Assembly: GCF_036884655.1 (NCBI RefSeq)
Contig: NC_088339.1
Location: forward strand, 25,749,501 to 25,813,500
Source: Musa acuminata AAA Group
Lineage: Eukaryota; Streptophyta; Magnoliopsida; Zingiberales; Musaceae
DNA length: 64,000 nucleotides
Reading direction: 5' to 3'
The first letter of the stretch is position 1; the number at the start of each line of letters is the position of its first letter. Below are positions 12,168 to 26,700 of this stretch, in pieces. The position numbers and the translations under genes are program-made. The notes under the pieces are model-generated. The model was given only the letters and a program-made list of their open reading frames with translations. It was not told the origin of the DNA and searched no databases.

Positions 12168-15100
12168 ATGGAAGCGGCGTTTCAGGTTCTTTTTGTCCTT
12201 CTTCTTATGTATTCCTCGTCGCGATTTCTGTTCCCTTCGATCGTGGTCTGTGGATTTGATCTTAGCCTTTTCCTCGCTCTTCTTTTCGATTAATTAGGTC
12301 TTAATCATTTTACCCTCGACCTCTTTATTAAGTTGCAAATCGGACATGAGAAGATCGAATCTTTTGCATTTGATTTTCAGTTTATAAGGGTTTTTTGGTA
12401 GTCGATGTCAGTTCCTGTTTGGGATGTTCATCCGCGGATATCTTTTCCCCGGCTGGTTTTGCCGATGTGTATGTGTGATCCTAAGTTGGATGGAGCTTGT
12501 GAAAGGTTAGCGCCCTTGGTTTTGATTGCTTGCTTATTCCTTTGATGTTTGAATTGAGTCTTCCCATCCATTGAATTGGATACACGCACGAGATGTCTTG
12601 GTGACGCTACCATTAGGTTAAGGATCACAATATCAGGTTTGTGGACTTCTGTGCTGGATAGACACTTGTTTCAAAGGTTGTCAGAGAAGCTTGTTCGTCA
12701 TGGACTTCGACCTATATGAGGGTTTGGTGGATTTAAACTGAAAGGAAAAGAAAGAAAGCCTTTGCTTTCTGCTGTTCCGAAAATTTTTGATGTAGATTAA
12801 AAAAATTCTATAATTATAAATGATGTTGTGCAGCATAATATGATCTTAATGCTTTAGCAGTTTGATTTTTCTGGAATTTGAGATGCACCAAATTAGTTAA
12901 AAGATAGAAAGAAGAAAATTATTACTAATGAATATATGTAAGAGCTGAGGAATGAAGAGAGAAAAGGAGAGAAAGAAGAACAGGAATGAGAACAAGGGAA
13001 GAAGGCAGCTCAGGGCAGTGAAGCTACTGTTTCTTGTTTAAATTAATGCTTAGATGACTATGGTTTAGTAATAAGTTTCTTGTAGCGTTCAGCATACTTT
13101 GTCGAAGAATATTTGAATTTTATATTTATTGTTATTATGATTGGAATCCCAAGTGCAAGCTTTTCTTTAGATAATTACATTTTGAACAATTTTATTCTCC
13201 GTTCTGAAAAAAGGATATATTTAACCAACGTTGATGGTGGTTGCACTCATATATCGCTTGCTGGACACAAATCACCAAAGAATCTACTTGGCTGTAAATA
13301 CTTGCTCTCTCTTATCTAATTACTATAGGATGGCAAGGAGGAAGTTCTCCAAGCTTGGTATATGGATGACAGTGAGGAAGACCAGAGACTTCCCCATCAC
13401 CGCGAACCCAAAGAATTTATTTCGTTGGGCAAACTTAAAGGTTCCTTCCAAAACACATCTGTGTAGCTGTTTTCTTGTGTTCTTTCAGTGAGACATCTCT
13501 CATGTTAGCAAGCTTGTTTTCTTCTTTTTTCCTTGTAGAACTAGGAATAGTCAGTTGGCGCCTGAATCCTGATGACTATGAAAATGATGGAAACTTGAAA
13601 AAGATCCGTGAAGCCAGGGGATATTCTTACATGGTTTGTCGCTAGTTTCTTTTGTTCTTTTTCCTATTTACTATGAGGGTCCATTTAATTTATTACGAGT
13701 ACCTTGATAAAAAAGTGGTCAATTTGACAATCCTTTTGCAGGACATATGTGACGTGTGCCCAGAGAAGTTGCCAAATTATGAAGCTAAGCTGAAGAGTTT
13801 CTTTGAAGAGCACCTGCATACTGATGAGGAAATACGTTATTGCCTTGAAGGGAGTGGTAGGATGGCTAATACTGGACATCTTGATATTCTATGGGAGGTG
13901 ATGCCTTCTGATCCTTGTTATTCTAATTTATTATTTGTCTATTTTGTGTTTGTTCAGGCTATTTTGATGCGAGAGACAAAAGTGACCGCTGGATAAGGAT
14001 AGCAGTGAAGAAAGGGGGCATGATTGTCTTACCTGCTGGAATATATCATCGCTTTACACTCGATACAAACAACTATATTAAGGTATCACATCTGCGTGTG
14101 CTGATGAAACTATTATCTGTTGATTTTGCAAAACTAGAAACAAGTTCTTCTTTTGGCCTTTGTGTTCTTCTGTGTCCAATGAATCAAAGAATCTATAAAT
14201 GACATGCAATTTGGACGACCAACAGTTATAACTAGGATTCTGTAATCGGTGGGAAATTTGTTAGATTCTTATTTAGAGAAGGATGTTGGAAGAGTCTTAT
14301 TCTAGATTGGTGAAAGGTATTTGAGAGAAAAGTTGACATAGCTTAGGAAACTAAGCCTACATACGAGCCTCTCTTTTATTGTGCGGCATGTTGTTGATTG
14401 GGGTTGATTGGGCTTAGGAAATTAAGCTTAGACCGGATGTTGATTGGGGTTGCATGAAAGGTGATGATTGTGAGCTATGTTATCAATAAGCTTCGAAGAC
14501 TGAGGAGCCTGGCGACTCTGACTGGGGTTGTTGACAAGGTTTGAATATCAACGGATGACATTGTCCGAGTTTGAGGTTCAGATCAGAAGAGTGCATTCCT
14601 CTAATTGGAAAAGTTGTCTGCTTCCTCTTTCTATTTCCTCTCCTCTTATCTTTGTTTTGCTTTCACAATCCATGAATTGTTGTCGGTTGACGGTGAGATT
14701 GATTGAGTATGAGAGGGAAGAGAAGGGAGGTAGGAGAAGATGAGCACAGCTACAAAAAGAAAGACAAAGCACCTTTTATTCCTTCTCGTGATTGTTGATG
14801 AAGCATCTCTCAGAACGTTAGATATGACCTCTATGCTGTGGTGTAAATTTTTGTTATCCTGATTTTGCTGCTTTTCTTCATATGTGGGGGAATATATTAT
14901 GCAGACCCAAAATAGTTCTCCATGAATGCCAATGTGCCAGCACTAATATGCTTGCGAAAATTAAATTTGTATTTGCAGGCAATGCGACTCTTTGTTGGTG
15001 AGCCAGTTTGGACTCCCTTTAACCGTCCTCATGATGATCTCCCTGCTAGGTTGACATTAATTTAGTCCCTATTCTTGTCAATACTCCATTTCCCTTCAGA

Positions 15101-15197
15101 TTCAAGTCTCTTATATCATTGGCATGTTTGCAGGAAAGCTTATCTCGAAACGTTTGTCCAGAATGAGCTTGGTGGGCCGGCTGTTGAAGCTCAGTAA
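12168..15197 (+). CDS. ARD: acireductone dioxygenase (cupin; methionine salvage)
   Basis: The enzyme oxidises acireductone to the 2-keto acid precursor of methionine (Fe form) in the Yang cycle, which recycles methylthioadenosine from ethylene, polyamine and nicotianamine synthesis. Exons: 12168-12185, 13329-13440, 13539-13633, 13742-13856, 13958-14082, 14979-15049, 15134-15197. They sum to 600 nt, giving 199 aa, the usual plant length. The first exon codes only MEAAFQ and joins cleanly to [14 protein letters not shown]. The cupin metal ligands are all visible: H99, H101 and E105 in EEHLHTDEE, and H144 in PAGIYHRF. The C-terminus reads [14 protein letters not shown] and stops. All introns are GT-AG. 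Nothing suggests damage, so this looks like a functional housekeeping gene. Intron 5 (14083-14978) is the longest internal one after intron 1 and carries short GTTGATTGGGGTTG repeats. Confidence 0.96.
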
Positions 15198-17670
15198 TGG
15201 CAACTCAGAACTAAATCCCAGAAATGCAAAGATAATGTGCTTTGGTAATGATAATCAATGATGGTAAATGTCTACGAACTTGAGTTTGATGTCAGCTATG
15301 GTATCGAAACTTGTATAACAAAATGTAACTTCATGTTTACTCTATGAAGTGGGTTGAAGAAACCTGATGGTTTGTTTCATAAAAATAAAAGTGATTTAGT
15401 GCAGTGATGTTTCTGATGTTTGCATGCTACTCAGGAGATTGAATTGCAGTCAGATGGCAAAGCTTGTGATAGTATTGTGGCCATAGCATTGTGTTCTAGG
15501 CATCTATATGAATCTAGATACTGGTTCGTGCTTCTATTTGCTTTAATGATGTTGATAGTGGCCATCAGTTCTCTTCTTCGGTACTCCGTTCAGAATGTAA
15601 GCCAGCCGCCTGTGATAGGTGCAATTCTTTATAATTTTCGACTCTGGTAAGATGATGACAGGAGCAGAGAACTCCTAATTAGATTGTTAATTCTTGAATT
15701 TTGGGAAGAATTTCAATTAGCTTCCTAATTTTTGTTTATATTTTATTATCTCAATCGATCTTGGATTAACGTTTTGAATAAAATTCTGCCAAGCTAAGAG
15801 TTGGTCGGAGCACACCTCAGGATTTGCTTTGCCGGCTGACATGAGCATTTAACACGTAAATTCTTCAAAAACACAAAAAGTCCCAACAGGCAGAGCATAT
15901 TTGGCCATCGCCTCTCATAATGGTATCTTTCATCATGTTCTCAAGGCCCTTAGCATAATCTTATTCATCATTGTTATCATGTCGACCTTCTCCACTGTAT
16001 TATTGCTTCGTCAATAGTTGGGGTGTCACTTCCCCGTCTTTCTCCTCCGTTCGATGTTTCTTTTGTGCTAACGACCTTAAGATCAAAATTATATATTATT
16101 GCTTGGGTGCTTGACTACCATCCAAATATGATTGCCATCGATCATACTATGTGGATGTGGATGAGTTCATGTGGGTCTATGTCGCCTACGTCACTATCTT
16201 CGATGAGGCTACACTTTGACTAGTTATGATAAAGCTATGTTATCGATGAGGAGAGGTTGTTAGCGAAGCAACGATGTGATAGAGGAGGCCGATACAATGA
16301 TTGTAGCGAACGAGGGCATGAATATGCTTAAAGGTTTTAGTAGCCTTCGTGAGGATGCGATGGAGGAGGTCGTCATAGGAGGCACAAGCGATCATGAAAG
16401 GGATCGAAGATAATATCATATTTTAAAAAATAAAAAAATAATATGTACTAATAAAACAAAGAGATGTTAGGGAAAAAAAAAAGAAAACATAAAACACTTT
16501 TAAGTAATTTGCTCTTGATTTTTTAAGTTTCAATAAATACATCAAATAACTTCTCTTTCTCTTCGTTTTCATATTTATAACTTGTTAATAAGTGAAGCTA
16601 TATTATTTAGCCAAATCTTCAATGAAAAAAAAAGCTGATCTTGTGTGTGACCAATCAACTATCGAGGTGTAGACAACTCCACCTCTTCCTATTAACACAA
16701 TGCCCAACAATTCCCCAAACATATAAGGTCGGATGTGCCGTGGCACCATCTTCAAAGTAACAATAAACAGTGCCAACTTTACCATTGGCGTCAGAAAATA
16801 TTAGCCACCATCTTCAATTTCTAGATCGACACGATCATTGTGATTCCGTAGTCGAGGATAAGCTCACGTAAAGGAATTGAAGGTCTTTTCGACCTCATGG
16901 AGATGGTCGCTTGACCTCAGAAGTTTGCTTTTCTCTCACAAGGCCTCCTTCAACGTATTCATTTTTTAGAAAAAAATAAAAAAAATATTTATCTCTATCC
17001 GATTATCCAACTCTAATTTTTTTACACTGAACTTATTATTAACTTCAGAAAGATTATCGATCAATTCATGATCTCTTTTTTAACTTTGTTTTGCGACATG
17101 TATAATTCAATGTAAGTATTTTATCTGATTTACTCCGAACATATAATTTTTTTTAAAGGTATATAAGGAAGACAAGATTCGAACTGAAGATTCTATAATA
17201 AACTATAAGTTTTTACCCACTAAACTAACTAGCATATTTTATAGATTCTCCAAAGAACTACGAGAGATTATTATTTAATGGTGTCAAACTTATTCATTAA
17301 GTTTAATATAATAGCTCATGTGATTTAATATAATAAATTAATATTAATATATTATTGTATAAAGTAATAGATCTCAAATTCGGCATGTATATTATTTAAT
17401 GTAATAAGAAGATATATATCAAATCGAAATTATCTTTTTTGTCTATCGTTTTTATATCATTGATGATATTAATAAAGTCGACTCGTGCATTAATTTCGTC
17501 GACTACACATTTTTTTAAGAGTAAGGATCAGTATAAAAAATTAATATAATTTTTTTTTAAATTTAAGAATTTAGATACTAAATAACAAATAATATGTAAT
17601 TAGCCTTATTAAAAAAATACACGTAACTTAAGGAAAGGATTATAAGAAATTATTCCTTAACAGTGTCGGT
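15198..17670. other. intergenic region, AT-rich, no clear gene
   Basis: The first 250 bases are probably the 3' untranslated region of the dioxygenase gene. Beyond that I see no coding similarity. From about 16,400 to 17,650 the sequence is strongly AT-rich with A and T runs and short ATTAATATTA-type repeats. Confidence 0.6.
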
Positions 17671-17679
17671 CTTACTCGT

Positions 17680-17688
17680 TATATAAAA
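17680..17688 (+). promoter_or_regulatory. TATA box of the phosphatase-kinase gene
   Basis: TATATAAAA lies about 100 bases before the ATG at 17788, a normal distance for a plant core promoter with a short leader. Confidence 0.55.
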
Positions 17689-17787
17689 CGATCTCAACGT
17701 TGGTGCAAAATTTGGTTTTGGAAATTTTGATCCATTTTCTGCTTCTCGGTCCCTTTTTCTTCCCACTCCTTTCTCGATTCGATCTAG

Positions 17788-20700
17788 ATGTACGTTCATC
17801 GCTTCCTATTCTACGGATTCATCTTCCTCCGCTCGATTTCGCTGTCCTTCGGTGAATCCCTCACATGCCTCGCCGTCTATAGGGAGGGCGGCGCCCCCGC
17901 CGTCTTCCAATCGCCCGAGTGCCCGCGGTGGACCCTCCTCGCCGATGATGACCGCCGCCGCCCGCCGCCGAATTGCCAGGCGGCGTTGCACCAGGGGCGG
18001 CGGCGGTCCCAGGAGGACCGCATCGTCTGCGCCCTTGGCATGAGGATCCCCTTCATTGGTACGCGGTTGCTTCACGGCACGCTTTTACTTCGGGTTTCGA
18101 ATTTGGCTGTTTTGTTCCTTCTCTCAAATCGGTTGGAATGTTAGGTTCTTGCTCCGTGGATTCGTTCCTTCCCTCAGTATTACTTTGATCGTAAATCCAA
18201 CATGAACTCAAATTAATTTGATGCATAATCTTTCTGAAACTATAAGGATGATGAGATCAAATTACCTTTACTTGAATCCTTAATTTAGTTGGCTTTTTAT
18301 TGGATAGGTAGAACAGGAATCAAGGAGCTTGATGTTGGACTAGTAGCTGTTTTTGATGGACACAATGGGGCTGAGGCTAGTGATATGGCTTCCAAGCTTT
18401 TGGTTGAATACTTTCTTCTCCACCTCTATTTTCTTTTGGATGGGATATACTCAGTGGTTCTAAAGAAATCTAATGACAAGTTGACATATGGAGAAAACAG
18501 CATGGTTTTTGAAATTGTTAGTCTCGAGAAAACAGAGAACTGGCACTTTCCCGATCCAGAAAGGTAATCTATTTCCTTGTATATCATGTGTTTGTCATAA
18601 TTTATAGGATATGCTATAATTTATGACCCAGGATTGATTTGTTTGATACTTGTTTGTCATGTTCCTACTCCCTTACTGTCACCCTGTGACCTGAGAGAGT
18701 TAGTTGCAACTTGAAACCACTTTTGCAACATAACATCTAAGATTATTGGCTTTATAATGGTTAAATATGTCATTTATGTCCAACACCCTACCAAATTTTA
18801 ATATAAAAGACCTATCAACCCATCCTAATGGCTGATTTCAAGAACTACTATGCTGATTGACACATGTCGAAGCATTTCATGCTAGAAATGTATCGATAAA
18901 CTATACTGATCTTGGTTTTTTTTTTTTTTGTTCTTTTTATGAGAAGTGGTTCCCCAATACTATGCATATGGCACCTGATCTAGTCATCTGTTTGAACTTT
19001 TCTATAGATACCTTGAAGCATGTAAAAGAAGATACATGCATCGGGTTTCTTGGATGAATATCCTCATGCATAATACATACTATAAAAGAAGATACATTCT
19101 TTATCCAGATATATAGCAAGAGAGATGTTCATGAGATCATACCAAAATCATTTGTACAGTGGACACAACAAGCTAGAGAGAAAGAAAGACCTAAAAGATC
19201 CCTACCTGTTAAGGGTTGTGTACAATCTCATCCTTCTCCTCTTCAATCACCACCCAAAGAGCCTCCATCTTCTACTCCTCAAGGAAAACTATTGCAAGAA
19301 AGGAGAAAACAAAAGGGAATCATGTAATATTCTGTTGAAAAGAGGGATACTATCTAATCTATCATAACTCCCCAACAACAATCACTGTTTCAACCATCCA
19401 ATATGATATCAAGATGCATAATTACCAGTTTGCCCTTCAAGTCCTAACTTAATTTGTTTGGGTACAACAATTCTAATATAATTTGTAACATATCAATCTG
19501 TTTGGATCAGAAAAGGTCAGTTTGGTATATCAAAAGGTTACTGATCAATGCATATGGATACTTTTCACTGTTTGATATTGTACACACATCTACACATCAA
19601 AAGCAGGCAGCTGATATTTCAGGAAAAATTTGCCAATACTTCTGGCCCTCCCTTTTATATTTTCTGAACACCCCATTTTGCACCATGATAGGCAGTTTTT
19701 GATCTTGTAAAGTGTCTGGAATGTTAATATTTGACCATTGTTTCCTTGATTGTCAGTGCCCATTAATTTTGGGGCTTTGAGTTGCAGTTTGTTGCTGTTT
19801 CCAAGTGGAATTATACTATGGAAAAATTGCAGGTCCAACTGGATACCAGCCAGAATATTTGACAGGACTTTTCATATGGAAATATTAAAGGAATCATTGT
19901 TGAGGACAATCCAGGATATTGATGCAACATTTTCCAAGGAAAGTAGCACTTTTCAATTCTGAAATGTTATTTGTAATTTATGAATGCTGCATCCTGTATG
20001 CTAAAACAATTCCCATGTTTAAGTTTTTGCAGGAAGCTTTGCAGAAAAATCTCGAGTCGGGTTCTACTGCCACTGTTGTTCTGATAGTTGATGGTGATGT
20101 TTTAGCTGCTAATGTTGGTGACTCAAAAGCTCTTTTGTGTACTGAGGGTTTGCGGCATCATAATCGGAAAGGTTCCTTTTTCTTTGAAGTTGTTTTATTG
20201 GCATTAGTTTTTGACTAAAATGGTATTATTTTCAATGTCCATTGTATTTTTTAAAATAGATTTTAATTTAATCTTGAGAAGTTCACATTTTTGGTATATC
20301 TTTAGATGCTCCGAAATTACAATCCATCTCTAACAGCCAAGCAAGCCAGTTATGGTGTTCTGTCTTAATGCTTCTCCAAGAGGTGCCTAATGACAACTGA
20401 AGGTACTAAATTTAGCAATGAAAAAATTGAACACATTTGTCTTGAAGAATTTGAAAGGAGCCTAAGGGATGGCCGAGCCAGTTCGCGTTCCACTTGATTT
20501 AGAACTTAAAGCTATGATTCTAAGAAAACTTTTAGACTAATAGAATGGCTGATATATGGAAATACAATGCCCCAAGTGTCAATTCCCCATAGTGGCTGAA
20601 CTGCTATTTTCTTTTCAATTACTTTTTCATTTGATTGTATAGTTGTAGTCCATTTTATTGATGTGTGGAGTCAAAAGAATACATAGAATGATAAAATTTT

Positions 20701-23700
20701 TCATAGTGAACAATTAGGTATAAAAATTATCGTTCTTTTGGTCAGTAGATGACTTCTGATTGATTTCACTGTTCATCTTTCCCATCTTGCTCGAAGATTG
20801 AATATAATTCTGAGATTTGCATTTTTCTTTTTGTGATTATCATAGTGGATACTCATCTGCAGCTGCAGACCTTGGGTTATCTATTTCTGGTATTAAATAA
20901 TAATTCTTTTTCTTGAGTATTGGCTCTGACACATTATTGGCGAAAAGTTGGCAGAACATAGTTGAGTTTTAGCTTATACAATATTTTAAAGTCATCTACT
21001 AAAGTTATAAGGGAAGTTATGCTGCATATGATTCAAATATAAATATCTGCTCATATGGTGGGACATTATAATTTTCTGAAGAATCAATCTATAGATCAAC
21101 AATTGGTCTACAGCAGCTCACTGCAGTTGGAGTGTTTCAGATAGAGAATTATAATAAAGCACACTTTCTGTTTACTCTGTGCCAAGATATATACAAGACA
21201 TGACTTATGATGATTTTTTCCCTTCCTTTCTCTTTCACCTTTGATTTACTGATGGATTCATATATCTACCATTTTTTGTTACCTTTTGTATTCAAGCAGA
21301 TGAATGCTTTCATATAATCGTATCGTTTTGTTGGAGGAAAAAAATCATGCTCTTATTGTGTGCTAAGACTTGAACTAATTTAGTCTCAAATGGTGAAATT
21401 TGATTGATCAAAACCAGTTTGTTCCATAAGTTGTAAATGAGAGAGCTGACGGACAACGGGCACACACGGCTACCTAGCGAGGGTTCGAACCCTTGACCTA
21501 CTGCAAAGAGACCAGATACACACCACTAGGCTAGCTGGTTGGGTGTACATGTTACATCTTGTTGAAGAAGGATAACCATGAAGTGGACATATTTTTCCAT
21601 CAGTATGATTTGTAGGGTGATTATCATAGCAGGATCAACAATTTAATTAAAAAATAAGAACTAAAGACAATAGACAAGTTAAGAAATTTCTAGTTAGAGG
21701 AACATTTTGAGTCCTGTTCAATCTAGAAGGAAAGGAGAGTAGAAGGTCGAAACAGAACATTTTCTTTAAAATTGCCTAGAGTAGGCTTAAAAGGCTTTGT
21801 TGGGAATTTATGACTTCGTTGTTATAGTGGTAGTAGACTTAAAAGGGATATATGTCATTTCCAGGTACTTTTTATGCTCCTTATCCACAAGAGATGTCTT
21901 ACATGTCTTATCATGGAATACAGTGGGCTGCAGTCTTTTTTTTTTTTTCTATAAAGTTTCAGTTTACTTTTTTTTGTCTTGCATCAAAGAATGAGTTTGT
22001 TGATTTGTGTATTGCAGGTAATTTGTCAAGGATAAATCGACAAAGGAGAAGTAAAAATGCCATATTTCCTGTTGGTCAGAATGGACAACTGGAGTTGGCA
22101 ACCAATGGTGGACCAAATTATTTTGTTAAGGAGCTCACAGTGGACCATCATGTTGACAGAGAAGATGAAAGAAGCCGAATTGAAGCTGCTGGTGGATACG
22201 TTGTTGAGTGGGCTGGTGTGGTTCGGGTCAATGGTGAGCTGGCTGTATCTCGGGCTATAGGTGATATGGCTTTTAAAAAGTAATTCTCTTATCTCCGAAG
22301 GTGTCATATCCTTTCTAATTACTCTCTAAATAGTGTCAACAATTCAACATCCTCCAATTTTTAGCGATTTATAATTGACATAAGAATTACCTATTTCTTG
22401 TATAGCATAAAGTTCGTTTCGCAGAAAGAAAACTGATATTAAATAGACAGTGTAATAAGTAGCCATAATACATCTAAGTCAAGAGCTTCAGGTCCAGAAC
22501 TTATCCAGTTTTCATATCATACCGTGAAAAGAGGTTTACTTATCTGAAATAGTATCTACAATTAGACCATTCTGGAATGTATAGTGACCTGGATCATGTA
22601 AAATGTATCAGTATGGTTGATGTAGTTGCACATATCTTAAGTGCTTACCAATAATAGTCAATTTTGTGTCGTGTGAATGTGTCAAACATGCATTTATGGT
22701 TTGAGAACAATTGATCTAGAAACTACAGTATACAATTAACGTAAAAAATCCCTAAATATAATAACTTGAATATTCATAGTTTTGTTTTCTTTTTATGTTT
22801 TGTGGTGGCTATTGTTACTCTATAATGTGAACACTTCTATTGTAATTCTTATTTCTTAGATCTTATCTCATTCAGTTGTTGCTCTTGATCATGGTTAGTT
22901 ATGGTGTGGTCTCTACACCCGAGATGACAGATTGGCAACAGATAACAAGAAATGACAGTTATTTGATTGCGGCATCTGATGGAGTCTTTGAAAAGCTGAC
23001 CATGCAAGAAGTTTGTGATCTGTTATGGTATGAGAAACTAAAAGCTAATGTGAAGGCGGAGTATATTCACAGTGTGACATACACTTTAGCTGATCTTTTA
23101 GTGAACACTGCTTTTGAAAGGGGTACCATGGACAACATGGCAATTGTAGTCATTCCTTTGAAATCTTCTGGGACTTTTGTGGAAAATGTGTTTGATGTAG
23201 ATGAAACCTCTGACTTGTCATTGTTGGAATTGCAGAAAAAGTTAGGTAATGCTGATTTTCTCGCTATATTTACCAATTCTTTGTAAAACCTTTTTCTACT
23301 TGCAGCTAGTTTAATAGCAACAACAGCTTGTTTTTGGTCTTTAATTGTCTGCTAACACATGTTCATTGCCTTCCTCTCTGACGTGGCCAGCAAATGATGC
23401 AATTAATACACGCCTTGTACCAATGGAGTACTACAACAACATCGCATCGAAGTTTGATCGGTTTTTGGTAAGAAGAACATTCTAACATTTTGTTAAACCT
23501 TATATCAATATTATTTCTGTGTTTTCATTTCTTCATGTTCCAGTATGTCACTTTTACTTTTGGCTCTTTTTTCCACAAGCTATAAGCAAACTGTAGGGGA
23601 AGTACTGACACAATAAGAATTCTGTGACCTATGAATGTCAGCCAGTGAACAATTTCCACCTGTTTTTAAGCATTCAATTAATGAAGGCTTCAGGCTGATT

Positions 23701-26700
23701 AGGTCATGGTGAGCATAACTAGGTCTATGTCATTTATTCTGCTATCAGAGAGTTGATTGTAGTAGTTACATGGTTCTAACAATGGGAAAGATAGAGGGTG
23801 GACCTTAGTGTCACTGTAAGTCCATCCTGGCAGGAGCCTTGTGCATGGGGGGGTTCTTTTTCTTTTTTAGTCTGTGTGACAGATTTCAAATGCTTACTAT
23901 CTTCACGTTTCTGCTTAATTTGAGTATTATTCACTCTCAAGAGGATGCATTATGCATTCTGGCTTTATCTATTCTTAGTGATTGTAATTGCTGTAGGTTG
24001 AAACAGAACAGAGAAGACTTGGTTGCTTTTATCTGTCGGAAAATCTGAATGAGGACATGGATTATGTTTTCCAAGGACCGAAAGAATCTCAAAAAGGTGG
24101 AGAGCATGGCTTATATCAGTCATTACTTGACTCAGATATGTCATATCACAGTAAGTCATGAAGTTCCTGCGTATTTACAAAAATGAACTGTCCAGCATGA
24201 CAAGAACTTATTAGAAACTGTGTAATCATGAGTCATGACTTTTTCTGGTAACTATTTCTGTCTCTAGTTATTATGTAACCAACAAGGTTTAATAAAAATA
24301 TTGAGATTGATTTAAGGTTGGAGAACCTTTTCATGTGGTGTCAAACAATTATCAATTTCTTCCTAGTTCCTAGTTAGTATTCTATCAGCAATTCAGCATC
24401 GCAGATAAAGCAAGTGAACATTTGACCAAAAGTTTGATCATAAAAATATTACTTTAGAGGTTTAGATCACCCTTTGAGCATAGAACCTACAAGTTAGAAT
24501 GGTTTAGGTTTTAGCTCTTCTAGAGGGTATCCTATTAATGTTTCGAGTCCCCTCCACTATATAGTTGCTCGTATAGTCATGTCGTTGATCACAACATGTT
24601 GATAATTAGACAAATACTACCTTCTTTTTAATGCAACTCCTAGTATTTTCCACAAACCCTACAAACACAAATTGCAAAAGTTCTTAATATGTCACCTTGG
24701 TATAAATGGGCAACCAGGCAAGATTTTCGTGGGGTTCTCTCCCCTATATTTTTGAATTGTCCACAACTGTCCTTTTGTGGGTGAACTATATTTCAAACTT
24801 ACTTGAGGTCAATGTGCTATTTGTTATCATTTTAAGTAACTCTCACTCATCATTTTATTTCTGTTTTGTTTCTCTAGAGAAACCCATTTAACTGTCTCAT
24901 GCATTTCGATTACTATATTTTTTCTATTGTAATGTTTAGGTGGAGGGCCTTTAGAACGTTATGAAGACCAAAAGTTATGCTGGCACTTCGGGATCCACGA
25001 TGGAGACAGAGGTCAATGTACTAGTCCTGATGTGTTCGCTAAGTTTCTGGGTTTGCTAGACTCAATTCCTTACAGTGATATCAGATCCGACTCTTCAGAA
25101 TCATTTGCATACAAAATACCCAATTTCAGGTACCTCTTTTTGACCCACACTTGTAAAATAAATGTTTGTTGGTTTTTTTTCTTATAGAATAGATGTATCT
25201 AGATAATATACACTGTTATGCCCATTCAGGAAAGATGCAAATCATATATTGCTTTTACTCAACATAGAATTAGAGTTTTGAATCTTTTGATTGTCGAGAG
25301 GAGATGAAGTAATAATTAAATGGTAAATGTAAGGATATATTTCAAATTGGTTCCAAGTTTCAACTTCAAAATCCTTGTACATGGTGAAAATCCTTTTCTT
25401 CTTCCATCAAGAGATTATCTCTTATTTGTAAATCTCCATGTCTCCCGTCTGTGTTCAATTGACTTAGGTATCAGGTACTTTGACATTGCAGATCCAAGCA
25501 CAAGGGATAACTCAGGCATGGAAACAGGATTCACTCAACTTATTTAGTTGAGTGGTCTGTATTTTGGTTGGATTGGATTGCTTTTGGAAATACCAACTTT
25601 TTTGATTTTGATTTTCAGATGCTTACGACCCAATCTTATGTTGATTTTCTCCAAAGTTCGTAATACCGTACCGTACCGGTATTTCGACCTGGGCTCGGTA
25701 CTGGTACGGTATGGTGTACCGAGCACTGTAGTATTGCTACAGTGTAGTGCTACAGTGTACTGGTGCACTGTAGCACTGTACACTGTACTGCTATAGTACG
25801 GACCGGTACCGGGCAGTCCGTGTACCGCTGGCCTGTCGGACCGGTACGTACCGCCCATACCGGGCGGTATGATTCGGTACGGCAGACACATTTTTCTCAA
25901 TAGGATTTCCAATTTGATCCATTGATATTTGTACATATTATTGATATGAGATACTCAAATATGGCTCTTTCCCTAGCATAAACTCAACTAAGATTTGAGT
26001 GTAGTGCAATCTTTGAATTTGTAGCCATATCTACTCGTATGCTCTGGTTTGTTGGCTCAATTATGTGTGATTAGGTTTCTTTTGTTGTTAGCAAGTTGTG
26101 GTTGCTATCCAGTAATATTTGGTTCATTTTTCCTTTAACTGTGACATGCAAGCTGCATAATCAAATTGGAGAGACCATATTACAGAATAAATATGCAATC
26201 GGAGAGATTTCCTACTAATTCATTAATTCTCTTTAAATTAGTATACATGACTATAATAAAGTATAATGTGGACAAAGGATTTCAACTTCAGTAACCTGTA
26301 CCAGTCCCCCCTTGGGCTGGTATACCACTTGGAGTAAGTAGAAAAGATGGTGAGGCCTTCTTTCTCTTCCTTCTCTTGGCACAGAATTGTTGAGCAAATT
26401 GCACTGCTGTCACTATGTCTTTGAATCTCTAATCACATTTCGAAAACACTTAACTACATTGAAGACTCAAAACCAAAGGACCGGGAAGAATTTAAAGAGT
26501 TTTGGCCAGTTTTGGTTTAAACTGGTTGAAAGTGACCTAGTTTAGATAAAATAGTTGAAACAGCTGGTTTTGAGTTTTTTTTTATTATATATCAGCCCAT
26601 ATGGGGTCAATCTGTCTACACTCCAGACCCAGCCTCAGCCTCAGACTGGTTTTCGAGCTATCTTGGAGGTGCATGTGTTTTAGATCTATCAATGACAGAG

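Noticed and set aside
20305..20400. possible extra exon in intron 4 of the fusion gene after TTTAG
   Set aside because: It would read [12 protein letters not shown] and reach a stop, while joining exon 4 (20,171) directly to 22,018 keeps the frame and family sequence.
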